Part shown: positions 45,610 to 54,344 of the stretch, in pieces | Position numbering within the stretch: position 1 is the stretch's first letter | Layout of the letters: the number at the start of each line of letters is the position of its first letter | Assembly (NCBI GenBank): GCA_944326305.1 | Contig: CALVDL010000012.1 | Location: 18,904-82,903 of the forward strand | DNA length: 64,000 bases | Source of the DNA: an uncultured Bacteroidales bacterium | GTDB lineage: Bacteria > Bacteroidota > Bacteroidia > Bacteroidales > UBA932 | Reading direction: 5' to 3' | Made by a program: the position numbers and the translations under genes | Notes under the pieces: model-generated | What the model was told of the DNA's origin: nothing | The model's input: the letters and a program-made list of their open reading frames with translations, nothing else | Databases searched by the model: none

Positions 45610-46530
45610 ATGGATATACTTATAACGAATGACGACGGTTATCAGGCGAAAGGCATCAAGGTACTGTCAGAAATAATGTGCCAATTTGGCAGACTGACTG
45701 TCATCGCCCCCAAAAAACACCAGTCCGGAATGTCGATGGCAGTCTCGCTCGGGCTAAGGCAGATTGCATACAAGGAACTTGGAATCAACGAAATAAAAGA
45801 GAAGACGTGGAATACCGGGAACGAGCCGGACGGGTATTTTGACAACGCCAGGTGGTCATATCTTGACGCCACACCGGCAAGCTGCGTGAAATTCGGGCTG
45901 AACACTGTCTTCGAAAAGGATTTCCCGGATGTAGTGGTGTCCGGCATAAACCACGGCTCGAACGCCTCCTCCGCATCATGCTACTCCGGCACGCTCGGTG
46001 CAGCCCAGGAGGCCGCCCTGAACGGCATACCTGCAATCGGGGTGTCGCTTTCCACACTTGACCCGGACGCGGACTTCTCCGCCGTCGTGAAATTCTTCCC
46101 CGGCATATTCAGGATGATAATGGAGAACTACCCTGACAGGCGCGGGATATATTTCAATGTCAATTTCCCAGACATCCCTGCCGGCCAGATCAGAGGAATC
46201 CGTACCGGATACCAGGGGAAAGGCAGGTGGGTCAGGGAATTCAAGCACTGGGATCCTGATGTCTACAGGCACATGGGGATAACTCCTGAGCTCCTGGGAC
46301 AGAGCAGCAAGGCCGAAGCAGAGCCGGGGGAAGAGCTGTACATGATGGTCGGTGACTACATCGATGACCACGAGAACACGCACAGGTCAGACCACTGGAT
46401 CATGAAAGACGGCTATATATCGGTTGTCGCGCATAACATAGACACTACCGACTACCAGGAAGTAGAGCGAATCGGGAAACTGGGGTTCGACACAGATTTC
46501 AGCCAGGAGGGCCCGTGCCCGGAGCGTTAA
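45610..46530 (+). CDS. surE: 5'/3'-nucleotidase SurE
   Basis: This 306-residue phosphatase acts on nucleoside monophosphates and exopolyphosphate. The metal site starts at the N-terminus (MDILITNDDGYQAKGIKVL), followed by APKKHQSGMSMAVSL and the VVSGINHGSNASSASCYSGT motif near 115. It is about 50 residues longer than typical SurE because of an insert around DPDVYRHMGITPELLGQSSK and a longer end, yet keeps GDYIDDHENTHRSDHW-like family sequence. The start at 45610 is set by the motif and the -7 box; the longer frame to 45520 crosses both promoters. It lies 27 bases before lpxB. Confidence 0.92.
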   Translation: MDILITNDDGYQAKGIKVLSEIMCQFGRLTVIAPKKHQSGMSMAVSLGLRQIAYKELGINEIKEKTWNTGNEPDGYFDNARWSYLDATPASCVKFGLNTVFEKDFPDVVVSGINHGSNASSASCYSGTLGAAQEAALNGIPAIGVSLSTLDPDADFSAVVKFFPGIFRMIMENYPDRRGIYFNVNFPDIPAGQIRGIRTGYQGKGRWVREFKHWDPDVYRHMGITPELLGQSSKAEAEPGEELYMMVGDYIDDHENTHRSDHWIMKDGYISVVAHNIDTTDYQEVERIGKLGFDTDFSQEGPCPER

Positions 46531-46557
46531 GAGGGATTCCGAATCAGCAATCAGGAA

Positions 46558-47760
46558 ATGAAATACTACATCATAGCAGGTGAAGCCTCAGGAGACCTTC
46601 ACGGGTCCAACCTCATGAAAGGGCTGTATGCCGAAGACCCCCAGGCGGCGGTACGCTTCTGGGGCGGTGATCTTATGCATTCAGTATACAAAAACTGCGA
46701 AGGGCTCCGCCCTGCCGGACCGGCTGAAGGAAGCGGTCTTGTGCGCCATTACAAGGAAGGGGCCATCATGGGGTTCTGGGAAGTGTTCAGGAAGGCAGGA
46801 ATGCTGCTCGGGAATGTACGTTTCTGCGAGAAGGACATCATGGACTGGAAGCCTGATGCCGTCATTCTCATAGACTATCCGGGATTCAACTTCAAGATTG
46901 CGGAATTCGCGCACAGGCATGGATTCAAGGTGTTCTACTATATAGCCCCGAAAGTGTGGGCGTCACGGGAAGGCAGGATAAAGAAGCTCAGGAAATATGT
47001 GGACAAGCTGTTCATAGTGTTCCCTTTCGAGATACAGTATTTCAGGAAGAAGGGCATAGATTTCATTTACAAGGGCAACCCTCTGGTGGACGCCATCGAC
47101 GGCTCGGCCGCATCAAAGGAGACCAGACAGGAGTTCCTGGAGCGGAACGGGCTTCCGGACAAGCCGGTGATAGCAATGCTTGCCGGCTCACGCAAGGGAG
47201 AGATAAGCACAATGATGCCGGTACTCAGGGAATTCGCCGAAAGGATGGCCTCACTTCCACGCTACAGCGGCTACCAGTTCATTGTGGCCGGAGCCCCAGC
47301 CAGGAGCATGGGTGACTACGCACCGTATCTGAAAGGCTGCAGTGCAGACATAAAGGTGCTGTTCGGGCAGACCCAGTCCATAGTGAAGAATGCGGAGGCG
47401 GCCGTAGTGAATTCCGGCACTGCATCCTTGGAAACGGTACTGCTCGGGACGCCACAGGTCGTCGGCTTCATAATGGGTAGCCGCATCACGTACGCCATAG
47501 CCAGGAAAATCGTGAAAGTCAAGTTCATCAGCCTGGGCAACCTTATCATAGACCGCCAGGCTTTCAAAGAGTTCATCCAGGAGGACTGCAACGCCGGGAA
47601 TCTCGTGGCGGAAGTGCGTGCCCTTATCGAAGACGGGGCGTACCGCCGGAAGATGCTGTCCGAGTATGACTGCATCCGCAAGGCCCTGGGAGGCAAGGGT
47701 GCATCTGCCGCGGTGGCAAAGGCCATGATAGAAGAGCTCAGCCTACCAGAGTGCGATTGA
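46558..47760 (+). CDS. lpxB: Lipid-A-disaccharide synthase
   Basis: This 400-residue GT19 glycosyltransferase joins UDP-2,3-diacylglucosamine and lipid X to form the lipid A disaccharide at the inner membrane. Diagnostic segments are IIAGEASGDLHGSNLMKGLY at the N-terminus, VILIDYPGFNFKIAEFAHRH, YIAPKVWASREGRIKKLRKY, MLAGSRKGEIS and NSGTASLETVLLGTPQVVGF. It follows surE on one transcript. Its last 18 bases overlap a convergent 52-codon frame. Confidence 0.95.
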   Translation: MKYYIIAGEASGDLHGSNLMKGLYAEDPQAAVRFWGGDLMHSVYKNCEGLRPAGPAEGSGLVRHYKEGAIMGFWEVFRKAGMLLGNVRFCEKDIMDWKPDAVILIDYPGFNFKIAEFAHRHGFKVFYYIAPKVWASREGRIKKLRKYVDKLFIVFPFEIQYFRKKGIDFIYKGNPLVDAIDGSAASKETRQEFLERNGLPDKPVIAMLAGSRKGEISTMMPVLREFAERMASLPRYSGYQFIVAGAPARSMGDYAPYLKGCSADIKVLFGQTQSIVKNAEAAVVNSGTASLETVLLGTPQVVGFIMGSRITYAIARKIVKVKFISLGNLIIDRQAFKEFIQEDCNAGNLVAEVRALIEDGAYRRKMLSEYDCIRKALGGKGASAAVAKAMIEELSLPECD

Positions 47761-47901
47761 CGGGGGCAGATTGTTTTTCTGGCTGTAAAGGGCCCATACG
47801 AAGAAAACCCCCGTCAGGACAAGTACAATGAAGAAGTACACACACAGGAGAATGGTCTTCAGCAGAGTCTTGACCCAATTGTCCCCATAAACCCAATGCA
47901 T
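47743..47901 (-). CDS. Possible 52-residue single-pass membrane peptide
   Basis: The ATG at 47901 opens a 52-codon frame that reads MHWVYGDNWVKTLLKTILLC, then VYFFIVLVLTGVFFVWALYS, and a short polar tail (QKNNLPPSIALW). This is an amphipathic N-terminus, one 22-residue hydrophobic helix, and an outside tail. The layout fits bacterial membrane micropeptides and is better than chance for an AT-poor intergenic gap. It lies downstream of the YggS gene on the same strand, 72 bases after its stop codon, and overlaps lpxB tail to tail. No family is recognised. Confidence 0.5.
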   Translation of the reverse strand: MHWVYGDNWVKTLLKTILLCVYFFIVLVLTGVFFVWALYSQKNNLPPSIALW

Positions 47902-47972
47902 GGCGACAGTTGTATATAAGAGATTGATTTCTTTTTCCGCCTTTCCATAAGTAAAGTTTTTTTACAGGCAAT

Positions 47973-48686
47973 TTACCGGTAGTCCCTTTCCCCGAAAATC
48001 AAAGTCCCTATACGGACTATGTCGGCTCCCATGGAGACCGCTATCTTATAGTCATGAGTCATCCCGAAGGACAGGAGCCCGAATGACGCGGGGAGGTCGG
48101 GATGCTTTCCCGCCTCTGGCATAAGACTGTCGCGAAGTGAGACAAGCCTGGAGAAATCCACCCTTATGACCTTCTCGTCATCGGTAAAAGTGGCCATGCC
48201 CATCAGACCGCGTATATTCACGTTACGGTATCCGTGCCCTGAAAAAAGGATTTCCCTTATTCCGTCGGCATCGAATCCCTGCTTTGTATCCTCGGACGCT
48301 ATGTGATACTCCAGCAGGACATCCACAGCCCGGCCGTGCTCCCCGCCCCACCTGTCTATGGCTTCAAGAAGATGCAGGGAATCCACGGACTCCACCATCG
48401 ACACATACGGGAGAACCATCTTCAGTTTGTTGGTCTGCAGGTGACCTATGAAATGCCACCGTATATCGGAGTATAGCGAGGGGTTCCCGGCCTCAGACGC
48501 TTTTTCCGCGAGCGTCTTCACCTTTGATGAAAGCTCCTGCGGACGGCTTTCCCCGAAGACACGCTGCCCTGCACTGTATGCCTCCATGACAGCTTCGGCA
48601 GGGTGAAATTTGGAAACTGCCACCAGAGTCACATCGGGTGGCAGTTCATTATGCAGTTTTTCAATAGTGTCCTTTATGTATGACAT
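47973..48686 (-). CDS. YggS-family pyridoxal-phosphate homeostasis protein
   Basis: This 237-residue alanine-racemase-fold protein binds PLP and buffers vitamin B6 without known catalytic turnover. The PLP lysine is in VTLVAVSKFHP near residue 27. Further family segments are FGESRPQELSSKV, WHFIGHLQTNKLKM, GLMGMATFTDDE and the phosphate-binding end SMGADIVRIGTLIFGERDY. It begins 19 bases after the yidC stop codon on the same strand. Confidence 0.93.
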   Translation of the reverse strand: MSYIKDTIEKLHNELPPDVTLVAVSKFHPAEAVMEAYSAGQRVFGESRPQELSSKVKTLAEKASEAGNPSLYSDIRWHFIGHLQTNKLKMVLPYVSMVESVDSLHLLEAIDRWGGEHGRAVDVLLEYHIASEDTKQGFDADGIREILFSGHGYRNVNIRGLMGMATFTDDEKVIRVDFSRLVSLRDSLMPEAGKHPDLPASFGLLSFGMTHDYKIAVSMGADIVRIGTLIFGERDYR

Positions 48687-48705
48687 GTCAGATATGTTAC
48701 GGCTG

Positions 48706-50571
48706 TTACCTGCGCTTCTTCGCCTGTTCCTTGGCCATCTGCTGCTGCATCTTCTGGGCCTCTTCCAGGCGCTGCTGCCACTTGGACTTCTTGGCCGGCT
48801 TTACGGCTGCAGCGGCCATCTGCGCATATATCTTCTCAGGTTTCACCACATATCTCTTTACGAACCATGTCTGGAGCATTGTGATGAGGTTGGAAAGAAG
48901 GTAGTAGTAGCTGAGTCCGCTGGAGAGGTTGTTACAGATGAAGAGCATCATGATAGGCATCATCCACACGCTCATGAACTTCATTCCCGCCATATTCGGG
49001 TCATTCGACATCTGGCTCGATGTCATCTTCGAATACAGGAACATGGATATGGCCATGAGAAGCGCGAACAGCGACACATGGTCCCCGTACAGAGGAATGT
49101 TGAACGGAAGGTCAAGTATGGAATCGAAGCCGCTCAGGTCATCCGCCCACAGGAAATGCTGCTGTCTCAGCTCTATAGAGGCCGGGAAGAAGCGGAACAT
49201 CGCATACAGGACAGGCAGCTGCAGGAGCATAGGGAGACATCCGCCCATAGGGCTGATTCCGGCGCGCCTGTAAAGCTCCATCATCGCCTGCTGCTTTTTC
49301 AGGGCATCCTCCTGCTTAGGATATTTCTCGTTCAGCTTGTCCACCTCCGGCTTGATGACAGCCATCTTGGCGGACGAAATGTACGACTTGACAGTGAGCG
49401 GGGATACTATAAGCTTTATGAATATGGTAAGTATCAGTATGATGATACCGAAATTGGCGATATACTTGCCCAGGAAGTTGAACGTAGGGATTATGATGCC
49501 GCGGCTGATGAGGCCTATGACAGATCCACCCAGAGGGATTATCCTCTCGTAATGCTGGTCATAGTCCTTTAGGGTACGGTAGTGGTTCGGTCCGAAATAG
49601 AAATGGAAAGGGACCGTCACATTCCCGTCAGGGCCTGCAGTAAAGTCAGTACGCAGTTTGGCCGAGCATGCCATAAGGTTGTGGGAAGGGTCGTCCTCCT
49701 GGAAAAACCTGATGGCAAAATCCCCCGAGGTGAAGTCACTGTCAGCCCTCATGATTGCGGAGAAGAACTGCTGCTGGAATGCGAACCACGAAATCTTCGC
49801 GTCCACACGGGCATCGTCATCACGGCCTACCCCCACTCTCTCAGGCTTCTTCTCCCCCGGGAACATGTAGTTCAGCTTGGAGTACTGCTTCTCGTTCCTG
49901 TATCCCTTCTCCATGCGCGGGATGACCACGTTCCAGTCGATGTCGAACATGGACACGTTCCTGGGAATCACATTCCCCATATCCACCAATGAGAAATCAT
50001 TGTCAAGCGAGTAGCTGCCTTCGGCAAGAATGTATTTCTGCTCGATATATCCGCCCCCGGCAAATGGAAGACGCATCACTACTGACGTATCGGTCTTTTC
50101 CGCTACCTCGAAGACGAAGTCCTTGGTGTTTATGTTCTCCCCTGCATAGATAGTGATGCCGTACTGGCTCATCTCAGGCTTGAAAATATAGAGGTCCGTA
50201 CTGTCATAGTTGTAGAAATCCTTGACCCTGACACTGTAAGGCTGGGCTCCCTTGGTAGTGAAAGTGACAGCTACCCTCTCATTTTCCAGAGTAAGGAGAG
50301 ACGCCTCCGCATTATGTGCATTGTCTATAAGGGTGTCTTTATAGATTCTCTGTTTTACCTGAGATCCTTCCTGCAAGGCCGTCGCAGCCGTGTCTATGGG
50401 GTGCTGTGCCCTCCATACCGAATCCATATAGGCCTGCTCCGCCCTGGCTATGGAATCCTGCTGCGCCTGATATTCTACCTGTTTCTGATACTGCTTGGAC
50501 TGATACCATGTGAATGCGAAAAAAATCACACCTATCAGGACTATTCCAATAACTGAATTCTTATTCATCAA
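48706..50571 (-). CDS. yidC: Membrane protein insertase YidC
   Basis: This 621-residue protein inserts and folds inner-membrane proteins. An N-terminal helix (about 5-22) is followed by a long periplasmic domain (about 60-340) and the conserved five-helix core. The core includes FGIIILILTIFIKLIVSPLT, MMELYRRAGISPMGGCLPML, FFPASIELRQQHFLWADDLS and SSGLSYYYLLSNLITMLQTW. The C-terminal tail is very basic and glutamine-rich, as expected for ribosome contact. Confidence 0.96.
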   Translation of the reverse strand: MMNKNSVIGIVLIGVIFFAFTWYQSKQYQKQVEYQAQQDSIARAEQAYMDSVWRAQHPIDTAATALQEGSQVKQRIYKDTLIDNAHNAEASLLTLENERVAVTFTTKGAQPYSVRVKDFYNYDSTDLYIFKPEMSQYGITIYAGENINTKDFVFEVAEKTDTSVVMRLPFAGGGYIEQKYILAEGSYSLDNDFSLVDMGNVIPRNVSMFDIDWNVVIPRMEKGYRNEKQYSKLNYMFPGEKKPERVGVGRDDDARVDAKISWFAFQQQFFSAIMRADSDFTSGDFAIRFFQEDDPSHNLMACSAKLRTDFTAGPDGNVTVPFHFYFGPNHYRTLKDYDQHYERIIPLGGSVIGLISRGIIIPTFNFLGKYIANFGIIILILTIFIKLIVSPLTVKSYISSAKMAVIKPEVDKLNEKYPKQEDALKKQQAMMELYRRAGISPMGGCLPMLLQLPVLYAMFRFFPASIELRQQHFLWADDLSGFDSILDLPFNIPLYGDHVSLFALLMAISMFLYSKMTSSQMSNDPNMAGMKFMSVWMMPIMMLFICNNLSSGLSYYYLLSNLITMLQTWFVKRYVVKPEKIYAQMAAAAVKPAKKSKWQQRLEEAQKMQQQMAKEQAKKRR

Positions 50572-50662
50572 ATAAAATAAATAGCGTCATTTCGACGGTT
50601 TTACATATCATGATACCGTCAGGACACAACTTACCTGCATCCTGACGGCAACTCTAAAGAAT

Positions 50663-52468
50663 CTATTCCTCACTGCTGTCTTCCGCACTGTCCAGCGCCC
50701 TTATCTGCAGCTCAAGCTCCTTGAGCTCGGCCTTGGCCTTGTCGATGCGCTCCTGCATCTGCCTGATAAGAGGCTCCGAGTTCTTGGAGGCGGCAAAGAA
50801 ACCGATATTGTTCTCGTAGGTGACTATATCCTGCTCTTTCTTCAGGTATTTCTGCATAAGCCTCTCCTTCTCGCTCTTAGGGGCGCGTCCGCGGGAGCGG
50901 CGGGACATGTCCGGGAACTTGGAATTCATCGCATCCCTGTACGCCGCAGCTATCTTGTCCTTCTCCTTGAACGGCACAAAGCCTATAGCCTGCCATCTGT
51001 CAGCGAAATCCTGGGCTGCATCAGCATTCACATCGTCATCATCGGAAAGCACGTATGCATTGATCTCCTCGATAAGATGCTTCTTGGCCTTGAGGTTTCC
51101 GTAGAAATCATTCTCCGGCTTGGCCTGCTTGTCCCTCTCGTTGAAGAACTCGTCGCATGCGGCACGGAACCTTTTCCAGAGGGCCTCCGACTTCTTGCGC
51201 GGCACGGCACCAATCTCCTTCCATTGCTTCTGCAGGTTGATGAGCTGGTCTGTGGTCTTTTTCCACGCAGTACTGCTTTTCAGGGCTTCCGCCGCCTCGC
51301 AAAGTGCAATCTTCTTCTGGAGGTTATCATTCATCTCATCCTTGTATGCAGCATAGAATTCCCTCTTGCGTTCGAAGAATTTGTCGCATGCAGCACGGAA
51401 ACGCTCGTATATCTTCTGGTTCTCCTTCTTGGAGGCATAGCCTATGCCTTTCCACTGTTTCTGGATTTCCTCAATCTCCTTTGTGCTGTCATTCCACTCG
51501 CCTGAAGTCTTGATCTCCTTTCCGGCAATGGCCTCCACCTGCTCGCAGAGCCGGGTCTTGGCGGCAAGGTTTTCCGCATACTGCTCCTTCTGGCCCTCGA
51601 AATATGCCTGGTACTTCTTGTTTATCACCGATGTGGCCGCCTTGAAGCGGTTCCAGATATCCTCACGGAACTGCTTTGCCACCGGCCCGTACTCCTTCCA
51701 CTGCTCATGCAGCTTCTGGAGCTCCTTGAATGCTTCTACTACATTCTCCTTTTCGGCAAGACCTTCAGCGGCTTCACAGAATTTCTCCTTGGCCTCCAGG
51801 TTTTTCTTGAAGTCAAGGTCACGCAGCTCCCTGTTGATCTTCACCATATCGTAGAACTGCTCCACATAGAGCTGGTATGTGTCATTCAGGTTTCTGAAAC
51901 TCTGCACAGGGACAGGACCTATGGCCCTCCATCTGTTCTGGATTTCACGGAAGGCAGGGAAAGTGGCATTCACGTCTTCCTGCTTCTCTACAAGTGCCTT
52001 CAGATCGGCAATGACTGCTTCTTTAAGTTCCAGGTTGTGCTCGCGTTCCTTTTCCTGCTGCCTGTTGTACTCGGCCTTTTCCTTACGGTAGGCATTGTAA
52101 AGGGCCTTGAACCCGCGCTCTATCTCGTCGAATGGATTTTCAGAGACGGTATCCTCTGCTGCGGCATGAACTTCTGCAGCCTGGGTATCCTCCTGCTCCA
52201 CGGCCACTTCTTCCTCAGTCCCGCCCGGTTCCTGCACATCAGAGGTGCTCCCGGCCTCAGACTTCTCCCTCAACAGTCTCTTGTAAAACGCAGACTTGAT
52301 GGCCTCGGCTTCCTTCGACCTTTTCATACGGTCCTCGCTTATAGCCAGTTTCTGGAACATATCGGCAAGCTCCGCCAGGCTCATCGCGGAATAATTGACC
52401 GCCGGTTCTTCATTTTCAAGTACATCTGACGCTACGGGAACATCAGGAATAATCTCTTCACTCATCAT
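50663..52468 (-). CDS. DUF349-repeat protein
   Basis: This 601-residue cytosolic, largely helical protein has an acidic N-terminus (about 1-125) and then five to six DUF349 repeats of roughly 70 residues, each with a W-x-x-I/Y-G-P/Y core (NRWRAIGPVPVQSFRNLNDT, EQWKEYGPVAKQFREDIWNR, KQWKGIGYASKKENQKIYER, KQWKEIGAVPRKKSEALWKR, DRWQAIGFVPFKEKDKIAAA). A terminal coiled coil follows (IRQMQERIDKAKAELKELEL). The family is found throughout Bacteroidota; its role is not established. Its promoter (52510-52517) is divergent from that of trmD. Confidence 0.9.
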   Translation of the reverse strand: MMSEEIIPDVPVASDVLENEEPAVNYSAMSLAELADMFQKLAISEDRMKRSKEAEAIKSAFYKRLLREKSEAGSTSDVQEPGGTEEEVAVEQEDTQAAEVHAAAEDTVSENPFDEIERGFKALYNAYRKEKAEYNRQQEKEREHNLELKEAVIADLKALVEKQEDVNATFPAFREIQNRWRAIGPVPVQSFRNLNDTYQLYVEQFYDMVKINRELRDLDFKKNLEAKEKFCEAAEGLAEKENVVEAFKELQKLHEQWKEYGPVAKQFREDIWNRFKAATSVINKKYQAYFEGQKEQYAENLAAKTRLCEQVEAIAGKEIKTSGEWNDSTKEIEEIQKQWKGIGYASKKENQKIYERFRAACDKFFERKREFYAAYKDEMNDNLQKKIALCEAAEALKSSTAWKKTTDQLINLQKQWKEIGAVPRKKSEALWKRFRAACDEFFNERDKQAKPENDFYGNLKAKKHLIEEINAYVLSDDDDVNADAAQDFADRWQAIGFVPFKEKDKIAAAYRDAMNSKFPDMSRRSRGRAPKSEKERLMQKYLKKEQDIVTYENNIGFFAASKNSEPLIRQMQERIDKAKAELKELELQIRALDSAEDSSEE

Positions 52469-52509
52469 ACAAATGGTGTGCTAATAGTTTCTATTAAATT
52501 TTCAACCTG

Positions 52510-52576
52510 CAAATATACCTTTTTTTGGCAAAACTACCGGAGTCTGCAAGATTTTTTCTAAAAAATTATATTTTTG
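52510..52576. promoter_or_regulatory. Divergent promoters for the DUF349 gene and trmD
   Basis: The minus-strand box is TATATTTG (52510-52517) and the plus-strand box is TATTTTTG (52569-52576). Both fit TAnnTTTG exactly. Confidence 0.6.
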
Positions 52577-52632
52577 CAGTCATTTCCGATAGCAGGAACA
52601 TTTTCACCCATTTCATAAACAGGCAATTAACT

Positions 52633-53310
52633 ATGAGAATCGATATTATAACGGTACTTCCGGAACTGCTTGACAGCCCTCTGAACAACTCTATCGTCGG
52701 ACGCGCCCAGAAAAAAGGGATAGTCGAAATCCACGTCCACAACCTCAGGAAATACGGCAAGGGCCCCAGGCTTCAGGTAGACGACTACAGCTACGGAGGT
52801 GATGCCGGCATGGTACTGATGGTAGAACCGGTCTACATGATGATACGGGAACTGACATCCGAACGGGACTACGACGAGATAATCTACATGTCCCCCGACG
52901 GGGAGATACTCAACCAGGGTATTGCAAATGAACTTTCGCTCAAGGGCAACCTCATACTGCTCTGCGGGCATTACAAAGGTGTCGACCACCGCATCCGCGA
53001 GCATCTGATCACGAGGGAAATATCTGTCGGGGACTATGTACTGAGCGGAGGGGAGATGCCGGCGGCCATACTTGCCGATGCCATTGTCAGGCTTCTTCCG
53101 GGGGCGCTTACCGACGAGACATCGGCGCTTAGCGACTGCTTCCAGGACGGGCTGCTGTCCGCACCTATCTACACAAGGCCGGCCGAATTCAACGGCTGGA
53201 AAGTCCCTGACGTCCTTCTCAGCGGGAATCCGAAGCTCATACGGGAGTGGCAGGACGAACAGGCGATAGCGAGGACACGGGAACTGAGGCCCGGATTACT
53301 GGGTGATTAA
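52633..53310 (+). CDS. trmD: tRNA (guanine37-N1)-methyltransferase
   Basis: This 225-residue SPOUT methyltransferase makes m1G37 in tRNA. The start at 52633 matches the family N-terminus ([20 protein letters not shown]). The trefoil-knot SAM site is [40 protein letters not shown] and [20 protein letters not shown]; the P-D-x-L-L-S-G-x-P motif is [16 protein letters not shown]. It stands alone, whereas many bacteria keep trmD with ribosomal genes. Confidence 0.96.
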   Translation: MRIDIITVLPELLDSPLNNSIVGRAQKKGIVEIHVHNLRKYGKGPRLQVDDYSYGGDAGMVLMVEPVYMMIRELTSERDYDEIIYMSPDGEILNQGIANELSLKGNLILLCGHYKGVDHRIREHLITREISVGDYVLSGGEMPAAILADAIVRLLPGALTDETSALSDCFQDGLLSAPIYTRPAEFNGWKVPDVLLSGNPKLIREWQDEQAIARTRELRPGLLGD

Positions 53311-53360
53311 AAATTTTAATGATTTTTTAGCAAATAATTTGGTTTTTCAAATATAATGCC

Positions 53361-53517
53361 TACCTTTACATATCCTTAAAGCAAAAGTATACTAACCATT
53401 AATAATTGAAAACACTACTAACTAACCAGAAAGACATCCGCTGAGACAGCGGATGTCTTTAAAACCAAGCCGGAGAATATTCGTAATGCAGCAGGACTTG
53501 AAGTCCCTGCTTTTTTT
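53361..53517 (+). ncRNA. Candidate small RNA with its own promoter and terminator
   Basis: TTTG (53338-53341), 19 bases, then TACCTTTA (53361-53368) form a near-consensus Bacteroidota promoter in a gap that has no convincing gene. Downstream come an unstructured A-rich stretch, a perfect 14-base hairpin AAAGACATCCGCTG-aga-CAGCGGATGTCTTT (53430-53460), and a second hairpin GCAGGACTT...AAGTCCCTGC (53491-53510) followed by seven T. Transcription would start near 53375 and give about 145 nucleotides. The first hairpin may also terminate trmD. No known RNA family is recognised. Confidence 0.5.
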
Positions 53518-53540
53518 GTGTCCGGAACCGGATGCATAAA

Positions 53541-53570
53541 ATAAAAATTCCGCCCTGATACTGGGCGGAA
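53541..53570 (-). terminator. Rho-independent terminator of the glutaminyl cyclase gene
   Basis: TTCCGCCC (53548-53555) pairs with GGGCGGAA (53563-53570). On the minus strand the stem is followed by TTTTTAT. It lies 7 bases beyond the gene's stop codon. Confidence 0.75.
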
Positions 53571-53576
53571 CCGCGG

Positions 53577-54344
53577 TTATTTCCGTTTTTCGACAATTTT
53601 CACCTCATAGAGCCTCGGCCAGTTCTTGCCGGTGAGATAAAGTTTCCCGTCTGCCGGGTTGTAGGCTATGCCGTTCAGCACATCGGTGTCCGGTTTGCGC
53701 AGCGACTCCGGAAGAAGTCCGGAACAGTCTACCGTCGCCTCCACCTTGCCTGTGGCCGGATCAATTATCAGGATCATGTCGCTTGTATAGACGTTTGCCC
53801 AGATTTTCCCGTCGATATACTCCAGTTCATTGAGCAGCCTCATGGGGCGGCCCTGCAGCTTCACAGTAACCTGCCGCTCCATCTTGAACTCCGGAGTCAT
53901 GAAATAAAGGGTCGAGGAGCCGTCACTCGCAATCAGGCTCCTGCCGTCTGTGGTAAGGCCCCATCCCTCGCGTGGGTAGGACCATGTAGACCTGTATTCC
54001 AGGGTGTTGATGTCATAGACGAAAGCCACATTGTTGTGCCAGGTGAGGATGTAGAGGTTGTCGCCTAAGACTACAGACCCCTCCACGAAATACCTGTCGG
54101 CGAACTCCAGCTTCCTCAATGGCTTGCCAGTAGCCATGTCCACCTTCCTGAAAGTGGACTCCCCTGCCACACCGGTGCTCTCATACATCTGTCCGTCATG
54201 GAAGAAAAGTCCCTGGGTATATGAGGTGACGTCATGCGGATATTCCCTGACCACTTCGACCTTGTAGCTTTTCAGCTGGGCCGAGCACCGCAAAGAGGCG
54301 GAGACGGCGAGAAGAATGGCCATTATCTTAAAAACGGATCTCAT
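53577..54344 (-). CDS. Glutaminyl-peptide cyclotransferase, five-bladed propeller type
   Basis: This 255-residue exported protein (signal peptide about 1-22, LAVSASLRCSAQ) is a glutamine cyclotransferase of the plant/bacterial propeller type. It forms N-terminal pyroglutamate. Family strands are SYTQGLFFHDGQMYESTGVA, LYILTWHNNVAFVYD, STWSYPREGWGLTTDGRSLI and NELEYIDGKIWANVYTSDMI, ending NGIAYNPADGKLYLTGKNWP. In Bacteroidota many Tat- or Sec-exported lipid-free proteins start with Gln, which such an enzyme could cap. The ATG overlaps the pyrG stop codon (ATGA). Confidence 0.9.
   Translation of the reverse strand: MRSVFKIMAILLAVSASLRCSAQLKSYKVEVVREYPHDVTSYTQGLFFHDGQMYESTGVAGESTFRKVDMATGKPLRKLEFADRYFVEGSVVLGDNLYILTWHNNVAFVYDINTLEYRSTWSYPREGWGLTTDGRSLIASDGSSTLYFMTPEFKMERQVTVKLQGRPMRLLNELEYIDGKIWANVYTSDMILIIDPATGKVEATVDCSGLLPESLRKPDTDVLNGIAYNPADGKLYLTGKNWPRLYEVKIVEKRK

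Noticed and set aside
47738..47971. 77-codon minus-strand frame beside lpxB
   Set aside because: It has mixed, non-hydrophobic composition; the 52-codon frame in another phase of the same stretch gives a coherent membrane peptide.
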